From contig JALRGT010000003.1 of the NCBI GenBank assembly GCA_023259675.1, positions 1 to 64,000 of the forward strand: DNA of 64,000 nucleotides. The letters run 5' to 3'. The position numbers were made by a program, and so were the translations under genes. This DNA is from Flavobacterium sp. (GTDB taxonomy: Bacteria > Bacteroidota > Bacteroidia > Flavobacteriales > Flavobacteriaceae). Below the pieces are notes generated by a model that was not told where the DNA came from, searched no databases, and saw only the letters and a program-made list of their open reading frames with translations. Below, piece after piece: positions 6,919 to 16,524 of this stretch; position 1 is the first letter of the stretch; every line of letters begins with the position of its first letter.

Positions 6919-9729
6919 TTAAAAGTCAAATTTCAATCCAAAATTGTAACGTCCTTGGTAATATTCAAGTTGTTGTGTATGCGCTTTTACTCCTTGGTAG
7001 TAACGCAATGGTTGATTTGTAATGTTGTTTGCTTCAGCAAAAAGACGCAAATTTCTTGTAATCTTGAAAGCCGCATTCGCATCTACAAAAAATTGTTTGT
7101 CATAATAACTATCTTCAGAAGCATCAGCACCTAAAACATCGATATAATCTGCTGTAAAATTAGTAGAGACTCTAGCAGAGAAACGTTTGTTTTCCCATGA
7201 CAAAGACCCATTAAACATGTGTGGAGCCGTTCCTGGAAGTGTTACATTTTTTCTTTCATTTCCGTCTTCATCAGCAATTCCTTTCGCTTTTGATTTGGTA
7301 AACGTATAATTCAAATACACTCCGAAACCTTTTAAGAATTTCCCTGGCAAGAAATCCAATTGACGTTGTAAGGCTACTTCAAAACCATATACATCTACCT
7401 TATCTCCATTTTTAGATTGTACAAATTTCCATTCTTCTCCAACAGGGATTGGGTTGATTTGGTTTGGAAAATTAGCAGCAAAATCAGCATTCGAAAATTG
7501 ATTTGTACTGTATTTGTAAACAAAATCATTTAAGTTTTTGTAGAAAGCTCCTCCAGAAATCAATCCTACTGATTTGAAATAATTCTCTACCATCAAATCA
7601 TAGTTATAAGAATACGTTGCTTTCAAGTCAGGATTACCTGCAGAAATTTCTCTATCAGAAGCAACATTGTTTACATAAGGCGCTAAGTCATAATAATTAG
7701 GACGTGCCAATGCTGTAGTAGCCGCTGCTCTTACAATTAAGTTTTCAGTAGCATTATACTTAAACGAAATACCTGGCATCACATTAGTATAGGAGTTATC
7801 ATTACTAATTTTGGTTTCCAATTCAGACTCATCTAACACACGATTTCCGGTGTAATCAATACGCGTATTCTCTACACGGAAACCAAAAATCATCGATAAC
7901 TTATCGTTGAAATCTTGATCCCATCTTACGTAAGCAGCAAAAATATTTTCTTTAGCATTGTAGTTTACTGATAAAAATTCAGATGGTTCACTTTGACCGT
8001 CAAACAATGTCGTATTATTTAAATCCAAACCTCCTAAGAAAGCTGCCGAAGCAAAAGTTCCTCCCACATATTTACTTCCAGGGTTAAAACCATTTCCATC
8101 GAAAGATTGTGCAGGAACAGTAGCCAAAGTAGCCATATCATTGTTTATTGGATCATAAGAAAAGAAGTTGTTATTTCTTGATTTCTCTTTTAATCTCATA
8201 CGAAGACCTGTTCTAATACGTCCTTTTTGGGAAGGAATAATAGAAAATGGAAAACGAATATTAACCTTCGCTCCTAATTCACTTTCATCAGTATCATTAG
8301 TATTTTCGGTAACCGAATCAAATTTGAATTTATCCAAAGCTTCTCCAGTTGTAGTTAACAATGGCAATCTTTCATCAGACAAATCTTGAGTTGCTGCTAC
8401 CCCTTTTTGACGGTATTCTACATAACGCTCACCCGGACGGTATTCTCTTGCTGTTGAATAATTAACTGACCAATCCAAATCCAATTCAGAACTAAGTAAA
8501 TGCTCTCCACGCAAAGCATAGTTTTGCACGCGTTGGTCTTCTAATCTTCTGTTTTTATTACGGTCATTATCAACACCACCTTTAGTTTGGCGTTTTACTC
8601 TAGCAGTATATCCTGTAATACTTTCGCCAGCATAAATTGGTTCGATATTATCATACGTTACTCGGTAGCGATTCTCTCTATCATCTCTCCAGTTGTACAT
8701 GGCATTAGCAAAAATAGTATTGTTGTCATCAAATTTATAATCTAATGCTACAGCTGCACTTCTACGGATACGTTGTACATCGTACAGTCTGATTTCTGCT
8801 TTACTCAAATAATCATTCCCAAATTCGTCTTTTGACCAAACGTTTTCAATATTATCTGAACCGTAATCGTTGTTGTTGTAAGAACCGCTTACTACCATTC
8901 CTAATTTGCTGTCTAAAAAACGATTTCCATAAACCAACCCTGCAGTATAAGAGGCTTTATCGCGTATAGGCAAATAACCTCCAGCTAAAGTAGCCGAAAT
9001 TCTTTCTCTATTTGGAGTAGCTCTAGTTACTAAATTTACCGAACCACCAATGGCATCGGCATCCATATCAGGTGTCAAGGTTTTATTCACCTCGATTGTC
9101 GAAATCATATCCGATGGAATTAAGTCCATTTGTACGTTTCTATTGTCTCCTTCAGCCGATGGAATTCGGTCACCGTTTAAAGTTACAGAGTTCAATGAAG
9201 GTGCTAAACCTCTAATGATGATATTTCTAGCTTCTCCTTGGTCATTTTGCATTGTAATTCCAGGAACTCTTTTCAAAGCATCACCAACATTTGCATCTGG
9301 AAAACGACCTACTTGATCCGAAGAAATTATATTACCTATATTTCTATTTGTTTTTTGTTGATTCAATGCTTTTGCTTGTCCTTTTAAAACATCTCCAACT
9401 ACTACTTCGTTTAATTCCGTTCCTGCAGTTTTAAGATTGAAATTTACTACTGCATTTTTCCCTCCTACAATGGTAACATTATCAACGGCTCGGCTATATC
9501 CAATGTAACTAATTTCAATTTCATAAGAACCTGGAGTTACATTTAAAAATTCATATCTACCATTACTATCTGAAATAGTGTATTTGTTTTGACCCGTAAT
9601 TTGAATCATTGCACCTGGCAAAGGAAATTTATCTGCTGCGTCTAAAATTTTTCCTGAGACAATTCCTTTTTGCGCATATCCCATCAGGGTTACTAAAAAA
9701 AGAAATAGTACTAAATAATTTTTTTTCAT
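6919..9729 (-). CDS. TonB-dependent outer-membrane receptor with CarboxypepD_reg-like N-terminal domain
   Basis: 936 aa; 'GIVSGKILDAADKFPLPGAMIQI', plug 'VGDALKRVPGITMQNDQGEARNIIIRG', C-terminal 'RYNFGLKFDF' beta-barrel end. Confidence 0.92.
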   Translation of the reverse strand: MKKNYLVLFLFLVTLMGYAQKGIVSGKILDAADKFPLPGAMIQITGQNKYTISDSNGRYEFLNVTPGSYEIEISYIGYSRAVDNVTIVGGKNAVVNFNLKTAGTELNEVVVGDVLKGQAKALNQQKTNRNIGNIISSDQVGRFPDANVGDALKRVPGITMQNDQGEARNIIIRGLAPSLNSVTLNGDRIPSAEGDNRNVQMDLIPSDMISTIEVNKTLTPDMDADAIGGSVNLVTRATPNRERISATLAGGYLPIRDKASYTAGLVYGNRFLDSKLGMVVSGSYNNNDYGSDNIENVWSKDEFGNDYLSKAEIRLYDVQRIRRSAAVALDYKFDDNNTIFANAMYNWRDDRENRYRVTYDNIEPIYAGESITGYTARVKRQTKGGVDNDRNKNRRLEDQRVQNYALRGEHLLSSELDLDWSVNYSTAREYRPGERYVEYRQKGVAATQDLSDERLPLLTTTGEALDKFKFDSVTENTNDTDESELGAKVNIRFPFSIIPSQKGRIRTGLRMRLKEKSRNNNFFSYDPINNDMATLATVPAQSFDGNGFNPGSKYVGGTFASAAFLGGLDLNNTTLFDGQSEPSEFLSVNYNAKENIFAAYVRWDQDFNDKLSMIFGFRVENTRIDYTGNRVLDESELETKISNDNSYTNVMPGISFKYNATENLIVRAAATTALARPNYYDLAPYVNNVASDREISAGNPDLKATYSYNYDLMVENYFKSVGLISGGAFYKNLNDFVYKYSTNQFSNADFAANFPNQINPIPVGEEWKFVQSKNGDKVDVYGFEVALQRQLDFLPGKFLKGFGVYLNYTFTKSKAKGIADEDGNERKNVTLPGTAPHMFNGSLSWENKRFSARVSTNFTADYIDVLGADASEDSYYDKQFFVDANAAFKITRNLRLFAEANNITNQPLRYYQGVKAHTQQLEYYQGRYNFGLKFDF

Positions 9730-9923
9730 CGTTGTTTTAATTTAATTTTTGATGCAAAGCTAGATTCAACATGTAAATCTAAACTGACTAAAAAAACAAC
9801 TTATTGTTACCAATCGGACCTTTTTAAACAGAACTCTTAACCTTACTTTAATATCTATTTTTAGGATAAAACTTAATTAATAGAAGTATCAGATTTTAAA
9901 TTTTGTCATCTTCAGACACAAAA

Positions 9924-9952
9924 AAAGCGCTGTTCATGACAAACAGCGCTTT
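9924..9952. terminator. intrinsic terminator-like hairpin
   Basis: aaagcgctgtt / aacagcgcttt inverted repeat with A/T tails. Confidence 0.65.
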
Positions 9953-9975
9953 ACTTGCATCTAATCCTGAAAATA

Positions 9976-10683
9976 CTACATATAACTCAAAATTTCTTTT
10001 TTTAGAGCATCGTATTCTCCCTGCAAAATCAATCCGTTATCAAGTAGTTTCTTGTAGTTCTGTAATTTTTCGAACAGTTCGTCCTGCGATAATTCACTCA
10101 ACAATTTATCTTTAGAAGTGGATACTTCTTGGTAAGATTGCTGCTCAAAATTTGAATTAGTATTTGCAACAGGCATTATTTCGGCATAATTGGTCACTTC
10201 TTCCGTTTCCATTTCTTCAACGATTTCTTCTTGAGCAATTGATTCTGCGATAACTGTTTCATCTACGATTGCAGTCGTAACAATTCCCGTTTTCAAAATA
10301 TCGATTTGTTCCTTGGCAAAAGTATACATCTTTCTGGCCTGTGTTTTCGGAATATAGTCGATGGAAACTTGCATATCGGTTTTGGTCGAAAAAGAAAAAA
10401 CAGATCCCAATATATTTTCTTTCACAAAAACCGCTTCAATATCATCCCAAGTATAATCGGTAAAATCCATGGAAAGCCCCAAATTTTTAGGTTGGCAGAT
10501 GATGATTCTTTTGTTGGTCATTACGATACTGTCCGGAAAAACAGTCAGTGCCGGTTTTTTTTGTACGCCAATGTATCCAATCTCCTCATTCTTCATCAAA
10601 AGATCACGCAACTTTGAAGTGATTTTATCTATGGCTTTAGGATCTTGTTCCTCGTTTAAAAACTTTTTAATTTGATCTTTCAT
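9976..10683 (-). CDS. PH-domain (YdbS/bPH-like) protein with C-terminal SHOCT-like helix
   Basis: 'IVMTNKRIIICQPKNLGLSMDFTDYTWDDIEAV' bPH pattern and C-terminal 'LLDNGLILQGEYDALKKEIL' SHOCT-like motif. Confidence 0.7.
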   Translation of the reverse strand: MKDQIKKFLNEEQDPKAIDKITSKLRDLLMKNEEIGYIGVQKKPALTVFPDSIVMTNKRIIICQPKNLGLSMDFTDYTWDDIEAVFVKENILGSVFSFSTKTDMQVSIDYIPKTQARKMYTFAKEQIDILKTGIVTTAIVDETVIAESIAQEEIVEEMETEEVTNYAEIMPVANTNSNFEQQSYQEVSTSKDKLLSELSQDELFEKLQNYKKLLDNGLILQGEYDALKKEILSYM

Positions 10684-10745
10684 TATGTGTTGGATTAAAG
10701 CTTTAATTTAAAATACCCGTCTGATTTTCACGGCAAAAGTAATAC

Positions 10746-11117
10746 CTAATTTGGCAATTCCGTGATTTCGTTTTGCTGTTTTTTAGTTAAACTTTTAAAA
10801 ACCAATTCATACGAATGATCTATCCATTCTTTGATAAGATTATCCGGAACCGATTGATTTATGGCAACGGTATTCCAATGAATTTTGCTCATGTGAAACC
10901 CGGGTTTGACATCGTCGTATTGGGCACGCAATTCCTGTGCACGCTCCGGATCGCATTTTAAATTAACCGAAGGCGTTCCCTTTTCCCATTGCCGTAATGA
11001 CGACAGTGCAAACATTTTTCCTCCGACTTTAAACACCAACGTATCTTGGTCAAAAGGAAAATGTTCGGTCACCCCTTTTTTAGAAATACAATATTCGTAG
11101 TACGTTTCTAAGTTCAT
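10746..11117 (-). CDS. MmcQ/YjbR family DNA-binding protein
   Basis: 'YYEYCISKKGVTEHFPFDQDTLVFKVGGKMFAL...VNLKCDPERAQELRAQYDDVKPGFHMSKIHWNTV'. Confidence 0.9.
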   Translation of the reverse strand: MNLETYYEYCISKKGVTEHFPFDQDTLVFKVGGKMFALSSLRQWEKGTPSVNLKCDPERAQELRAQYDDVKPGFHMSKIHWNTVAINQSVPDNLIKEWIDHSYELVFKSLTKKQQNEITELPN

Positions 11118-11476
11118 TTTATGCTTGTTTTTCCAATTTCTCCCAAATGGGTATACTTAAATCCTTTTTCGTATTTCAATCCATAGCCAAACATTCGATC
11201 CATCGAAGCATGAGCCAATAAAATAACACCCATAAGTTGAAGAACCGAATTGGACAAATAAATTCCCAAAAGATAAACGGCGATGGCAAGTCCCCGATGA
11301 TGAAACAAGTTATACAAAAAAGCGCCTGTTTTGTTGTTTACGGCATACCCAATCATCGAAAAATCGGGTGCAAGTAGCAAAACTAAAAACCACCACCAAG
11401 CATAATTGAGTTGGCTAAAAAGAAATATCCCCAAAAGGAACAATCCCAATTCTTCTAATTGAATGATTTTTTTCAT
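11114..11476 (-). CDS. DUF4260 family membrane protein
   Basis: 'LAPDFSMIGYAVNNKTGAFLYNLFHHRGLAI...LLAHASMDRMFGYGLKY'. Confidence 0.8.
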   Translation of the reverse strand: MKKIIQLEELGLFLLGIFLFSQLNYAWWWFLVLLLAPDFSMIGYAVNNKTGAFLYNLFHHRGLAIAVYLLGIYLSNSVLQLMGVILLAHASMDRMFGYGLKYEKGFKYTHLGEIGKTSIK

Positions 11477-12243
11477 TGAATTGCATATAAAACCGGTTTG
11501 CTCGGACTCGCATCGTTTTCGAAGGAAGCGATTTGTAGATTCAATAAATAACTACCGTCCGGAACGTCGTCAGCTACAAAAACCATCTCGGTAATCGTAC
11601 TGTTTAATCGCGAATCGTTATTGAGATGATTCACATCGGTTACGTTCCAAAACGCCTTGTGTGCCAATAATTTTCCTTCATCGTGCTCTTTATCGACACT
11701 GGGCAAATCAATCAATAGATGTTGAATTCCGCTTTCGCGAATGAAACGTGCTGCGGCTTCAGACAAATAGGGCGGATTGGTGTGCGAATATTTTTTATGT
11801 TTTTTAGCCGCTAAATTAGGAAGTGTGCGAATGATTAAGGCTTCTTTTGGGCTACCAAGCTTCAATGTCACATCGAGCGCAATCGAGATTTTGTCTAAAG
11901 TAATCACCAAATCGCCATTCTGCAGTTCTGGTTCGACTGAAATCAGTTCAGCCAAAAAAAAGAACTGTTTCAGACATTGATTAATGCTGTAAAATTCTTT
12001 GGTGATATGTCCTAAACACTCGGTGTGTGTCCCATGAGCGTGCGGATTAAAAACGATAGTATTAAAATTAGTCGCAGATTTCCCTTCAGAAACCTTACCA
12101 ATCCAATCTCCAAAAACTACCGGTTCAATTTGAGGTTTATCGAGATACCACGCAATCGGATTTTCATTGGTATTGCTTAATGGAATCGAAATATCGATGG
12201 GTTGTGATAAATCGACTTGAAAGTTGTTTATTGTTGCTATCAT
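11473..12243 (-). CDS. cyclase family protein (kynurenine formamidase-like)
   Basis: 'NPHAHGTHTECLGHI' metal-binding HxGTHxE-like motif; 'LLIDLPSVDKEHDEG'; start set at internal ATG 12243. Confidence 0.78.
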   Translation of the reverse strand: MIATINNFQVDLSQPIDISIPLSNTNENPIAWYLDKPQIEPVVFGDWIGKVSEGKSATNFNTIVFNPHAHGTHTECLGHITKEFYSINQCLKQFFFLAELISVEPELQNGDLVITLDKISIALDVTLKLGSPKEALIIRTLPNLAAKKHKKYSHTNPPYLSEAAARFIRESGIQHLLIDLPSVDKEHDEGKLLAHKAFWNVTDVNHLNNDSRLNSTITEMVFVADDVPDGSYLLNLQIASFENDASPSKPVLYAIQ

Positions 12244-12246
12244 AGT

Positions 12247-12335
12247 TTTTACCACAAAGGGCACGAAGTTTTACGCTAAGTTCACAAAGCTTTGTGGTCA
12301 TTGCGCCTTCTTTGTGTTCTTTGCGGTTAAACATT
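12247..12335. repeat. intergenic repeat of the 'accacaaagggcacgaag...ctttgtg...ctttgcggt' type
   Basis: imperfect inverted/tandem units: accacaaagggcacgaagttttacgctaagttcacaaagctttgtggtc ... ccttctttgtgttctttgcggtt. Confidence 0.6.
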
Positions 12336-13503
12336 ACACCAAATTTAAGTAAAACAAATCACTTGCAATTCCATCCGTCAAAAACTTTCCTTTTGGAGTA
12401 GTTTTCAGAATCTTCTCGATACGATTCCGCCCAAAAACGGAATCACTCGAAGTGACGATTTCCAATACATCATTTTGAATGTGTTTTTCACTTTGTTTAT
12501 TGAGATATCCCAAATATCCTGGACCAAATTCGGCAGCAATTCGATCTAGTGAAACACCCCAAATCGTTCGCAAACCCGTCATGATATATTCATTGTATCG
12601 GTCGGCAACAGTGAGTATTTCGACTTCATTTGGAATTTTATCTTCTTGAATTGATTTTATATAATGGGTATTATTGGCGATGTTCCAACTACGGGAAATC
12701 CCATCATAACTATGTGCCGAAGGACCAATACCGATGTATTTTTTACCCAACCAATACGCCGAATTGTTCTTGGAGAAATAGTTTTCTTTTCCAAAATTGG
12801 ACAACTCATAATGAATGAATCCGTTTTTCTCTAAGGTTTCCACCAAAATAGCAAAATGTTCCTGAGCCACTTCGTCTTTTGGTGCGGCTATTTTCCCGGC
12901 TTGAATGAGTTTGTTCAAAGCCGTTTTGGGTTCAACCGTTAAGGCATAACTCGAAATATGCGGTACACCAAAGGACAAAGCGGTTTCAATATTTTGTCGC
13001 CATTTTTTATTACCCATTCCTGGAATTCCATAGATTAAATCAATGGAAATATTTTCAAAATACTGAGTCGCTTCTTGCAAACTTTTTTGGGCTTCCGCCG
13101 AATTATGTGCTCGATTCATCATCATCAAATCTTCTTCAAAAAAAGATTGGATTCCGATGGATAAGCGGTTGATTGGCGTATTTGACAATTCGATAATTCG
13201 TTCGCTCGATAAATCATCCGGATTGGCTTCGAGAGTAATTTCTGGGTTTTCTACAACTTTATAGTTTTCATAAACTGCATCAATCAATAATTTTATTTCT
13301 TCCGTTGACAATACACTTGGGGTACCTCCACCAAAATAAATGGTTTCAATCGTTTCATTGGCAAACTCACTTTTGCGCATTTGGATTTCTTTGGCCAAAG
13401 CCAAAACCATTTCCTCTTTCTTTTTCATTGAAGTCGAAAAATGAAAGTCGCAGTAATGACAAGCTTGCTTGCAAAAAGGAATATGGATGTAGATGCCGCT
13501 CAT
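12334..13503 (-). CDS. hemW: radical SAM HemW-like protein (coproporphyrinogen III oxidase-like)
   Basis: 'GIYIHIPFCKQACHYCDFHFS' CxxxCxxC cluster, 'IYFGGGTPSVL', 'NRLSIGIQSF', C-terminal 'KGKFLTDGIASDLF'. Confidence 0.92.
   Translation of the reverse strand: MSGIYIHIPFCKQACHYCDFHFSTSMKKKEEMVLALAKEIQMRKSEFANETIETIYFGGGTPSVLSTEEIKLLIDAVYENYKVVENPEITLEANPDDLSSERIIELSNTPINRLSIGIQSFFEEDLMMMNRAHNSAEAQKSLQEATQYFENISIDLIYGIPGMGNKKWRQNIETALSFGVPHISSYALTVEPKTALNKLIQAGKIAAPKDEVAQEHFAILVETLEKNGFIHYELSNFGKENYFSKNNSAYWLGKKYIGIGPSAHSYDGISRSWNIANNTHYIKSIQEDKIPNEVEILTVADRYNEYIMTGLRTIWGVSLDRIAAEFGPGYLGYLNKQSEKHIQNDVLEIVTSSDSVFGRNRIEKILKTTPKGKFLTDGIASDLFYLNLV
12412..12456 (-). repeat. repeat-family module inside the hemW CDS
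   Basis: minus strand: cgtcacttcgagt-gattccg-tttttggg-cggaatc-gtatcgagaa; same flanks as the intergenic modules at 4466, 2505, 38352 and 247. Confidence 0.75.
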
Positions 13504-13630
13504 TTTAAGATGGATTACTGTCTTGATTTATTCTTGAATGCGAATATCATTAAATTTTGAGACAGTTTCTTAATTTAACTCCATAACTTTTCGGAAACAG
13601 CGGTTTTGAAATAGTAGTCGTACAACTCTT

Positions 13631-14662
13631 TTACTTCCCAATAAACACCTTTTTTTGAAATTTATCCATTGGAAACAAAGTAGAAGTTGGTTCAATGGAA
13701 GGCCATTGATCAGTTGTCATGTATAGCGGTTTTATATTCAACAGTGATTTACCTTCTGCCGAACGGGTATAAGCATGATAAACGATATAAGTAGTGTTGT
13801 TTTCTTCAAAAAAACCGTTATGACCACGTCCAGGTTCTTGTTCGTCCCCAGCTAAAAAAAGCGAATAATGATCTTCGACCCAACTTTCTCCTTCTTTATT
13901 CAAATAAGGTCCTTCAACAGTTTTTGATCTCCCCATAACGATTTGATAATTACTGTCATTCCCCTTACAACAAATCCCTCTTGAAGCAAAAATATAATAA
14001 TACTCAGGTCCTTTAATTAGAAAAACACCTTCGCCTAAATGGGACGTCAACTTTATCAATTGCGGATTTTTTTCATCCAACAACTTTCCGGTTTTGGAGT
14101 TTAACTCAACTAATCTTAATCCTTGCTGATAGGAACCGTACAAAAGCCAAACACGTCCGTCACTGTTTACAAAGACATTGGGATCGATAACATTGACACC
14201 TTCACCTCCATTTTTGAAACTAATCACTTGTCCATGATCTTCCCATTTATAGTCTGGGTTGTTTTTGTCTAAAGTAACATTGGTAGCATAGCCGATACTG
14301 GAATTAAAATTCATCCAAGCTGAAACGGAATAATACATATGGTATTTTCCGTTTCTAAAATGAATATCCGGAGCCCAAAGGACACCTTTTTGTTCCGGTA
14401 TATCCTTTTTCCACCAATCTAAAACTGCTCCTTTTGGAAAAACTCCTTTATCATTTTTCCAAGTAATTTTGTCCGTAGATTTTTTAGCAGCAATTCCGGT
14501 TCCAAAAACATAATAGGAATCTCCGGCTTTTATCATAACTGGATCATGTACTCTCAAATCGCCTTTCAAACCATTATTTTCATAATCTTCTTTAGCAACT
14601 TCTTGCGACCAAATTGTTATTGAAAACAAAAAAATTAGTGCTGTAAAATAATTAGTTTTCAT
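13631..14662 (-). CDS. GH43-family glycosidase (arabinanase/xylosidase-type five-bladed propeller)
   Basis: 'DLRVHDPVMIKAGDSYYVFGTG', 'WAPDIHFRNGKYHMYYSVS', 'VIDPNVFVNSDGRVWLLYGS', 'IKGPEYYYIFAS' GH43 signatures; signal peptide. Confidence 0.88.
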   Translation of the reverse strand: MKTNYFTALIFLFSITIWSQEVAKEDYENNGLKGDLRVHDPVMIKAGDSYYVFGTGIAAKKSTDKITWKNDKGVFPKGAVLDWWKKDIPEQKGVLWAPDIHFRNGKYHMYYSVSAWMNFNSSIGYATNVTLDKNNPDYKWEDHGQVISFKNGGEGVNVIDPNVFVNSDGRVWLLYGSYQQGLRLVELNSKTGKLLDEKNPQLIKLTSHLGEGVFLIKGPEYYYIFASRGICCKGNDSNYQIVMGRSKTVEGPYLNKEGESWVEDHYSLFLAGDEQEPGRGHNGFFEENNTTYIVYHAYTRSAEGKSLLNIKPLYMTTDQWPSIEPTSTLFPMDKFQKKVFIGK

Positions 14663-14712
14663 CGCCTTTAGAATTTTAAATTAAAAATGGTATTTTAAAA
14701 ATTTCGGAATAG

Positions 14713-16524
14713 TTATTCCTTAAACATTTTTAAATTTTCCAATAAATCAGTCGGTACTTTAAAAACGGTTCCGTGTCGTGTCCCTTGTGGAAAACTGATT
14801 TGTTCTGAGATATCTTCCCAACCCTTATCGGTTTGTTTTACAGCACCGTATTTATGGTCTCTGTATTTATCAAAATACACCACCCATTTTCCGTTTATTT
14901 GGATTGCTGTTGGTCCTTCTGCCCAATAATTCCCTGTAATCGGCGCACTCGCTTTCGTGTAAGGTCCTTCCAGTTTTTCACTATAGGCAATTTTGAGATT
15001 CTTCTGGGTTGGAGTACGCGTTTCATCCTTCAAGAACATGATAAAACCTTTGTCTTGTTTTAGAATGGTAGCGTCAATCACATTAAAACCGGGCTCATAC
15101 AATAATTTTGTAGGAGAGAAAGTTTTGAAATCTTTCGTCAACGTATAATAGATTCGGTGGTTGTATCCTTTTTCTTCTTCCGTTTGCGTTTCCGTAAATT
15201 TTCCTTCAACAGTCGAAGCCCAATAAATCATGTACTGGTTATTTTTTTCATCAAAAGTGATTTCGGGCGCCCAAGTATTTCGTGCTGCTTCATTTGCCAT
15301 AACGGGAATAAATTCTTGTTTAGACCAATGAATCAAATCTTTTGAAGAAGCATACCCAATTCCTTTATCAGTCCAACTCACCGTCCATACCATATGATAC
15401 AAACCATCTCCCCCTTTGATGACACAAGGATCACGCATCAATTTGTCTTTACCCACTTCTGGAGTTAAAAATGAGGTGTCATTTTTCAAAGAAGTCCATC
15501 TCATTCCATCCTCACTGTAGGCCAAATGCAAACCATCTTCTCCATTTCCTTTAAAATAAGAAAACATATACGCTTCTGGTTCTGGAATTATTTTATTGGC
15601 AATTAACCATTTTTCGCAGGCTTCCGGCCAATTTTTATTCGTCCCTTTGACGCCTAAACCAAAGCCGTGTCCGCCATGCTCATACAAATGCATTTCGGCA
15701 GGTACTTTATTTTGTTTTAATGCCAGATAATAATTGATACTGTTTTCTACTGGAACCGCTCCATCATCAGTAGCATGTGCCAAAAAGGTTTTAGGCGTAT
15801 TTTCGTTAATTTGTTTTTCATTCGAATATTTAACAATCAAATCGCTACTGGAATTTTTACCCAATAAACTTTCTTTTGAACCTTTATGTGTAATGCCGTC
15901 TTCCATAGAAATAACAGGATAAATCAGGATGGAAAAATCAGGACGGGCACTTACATTGTCTTTAGATTTATACACAACGTCATTATAATGCGTCGACAAA
16001 GTAGAAGCCAAATGTCCTCCTGCAGAAAACCCAATCACACCAATTTTGGCTGGATCAAGATTCCATTCAGCAGCATTTCTGCGTAAAACACGTACCGCTT
16101 CTTGTGCATCCTGCAACGGCCCCACGGTCTTATCTTCCATGATTACATCACTTGGTAATCTGTATTTTAAAACAAAAGCGGAAACGCCAATAGATTGGAA
16201 CCATTGCGCTACTTTATCCCCTTCTTTTTCATGTGACAACACAGTATATCCACCACCTGGGCAAATAATTACCGCTGCATTTTTTGAAGAAGTATTGGCT
16301 GCCAGAAATATTTTCAAAGTAGGCTCTGTCACCTTTCTAATTCCTGAAATGGTTCCATTAGCGTCTACCCTAAATTCTTCTTTATAGGTATCATCACTTT
16401 TGGCTCCAGGAACTTTGTTCCATAATTTTATTTCTTTATTTTGGGCAAACCCAAAAATGGTTACGCCGAAAAACAATAGCAAGCCAAAAAATATTTTTTT
16501 ATCCACTTTTAATAATTTCAACAT
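14713..16524 (-). CDS. two-domain protein: alpha/beta-hydrolase esterase plus GH43-like propeller
   Basis: N-terminal 'IICPGGGYTVL ... IGVIGFSAGGHLAST ... HATDDGAVP ... HGGHGFG' esterase; C-terminal 'MRDPCVIKGGDGLYHMVWTVSW ... WAPEITFDEKNNQYMIYWAS' propeller. Confidence 0.87.
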   Translation of the reverse strand: MLKLLKVDKKIFFGLLLFFGVTIFGFAQNKEIKLWNKVPGAKSDDTYKEEFRVDANGTISGIRKVTEPTLKIFLAANTSSKNAAVIICPGGGYTVLSHEKEGDKVAQWFQSIGVSAFVLKYRLPSDVIMEDKTVGPLQDAQEAVRVLRRNAAEWNLDPAKIGVIGFSAGGHLASTLSTHYNDVVYKSKDNVSARPDFSILIYPVISMEDGITHKGSKESLLGKNSSSDLIVKYSNEKQINENTPKTFLAHATDDGAVPVENSINYYLALKQNKVPAEMHLYEHGGHGFGLGVKGTNKNWPEACEKWLIANKIIPEPEAYMFSYFKGNGEDGLHLAYSEDGMRWTSLKNDTSFLTPEVGKDKLMRDPCVIKGGDGLYHMVWTVSWTDKGIGYASSKDLIHWSKQEFIPVMANEAARNTWAPEITFDEKNNQYMIYWASTVEGKFTETQTEEEKGYNHRIYYTLTKDFKTFSPTKLLYEPGFNVIDATILKQDKGFIMFLKDETRTPTQKNLKIAYSEKLEGPYTKASAPITGNYWAEGPTAIQINGKWVVYFDKYRDHKYGAVKQTDKGWEDISEQISFPQGTRHGTVFKVPTDLLENLKMFKE

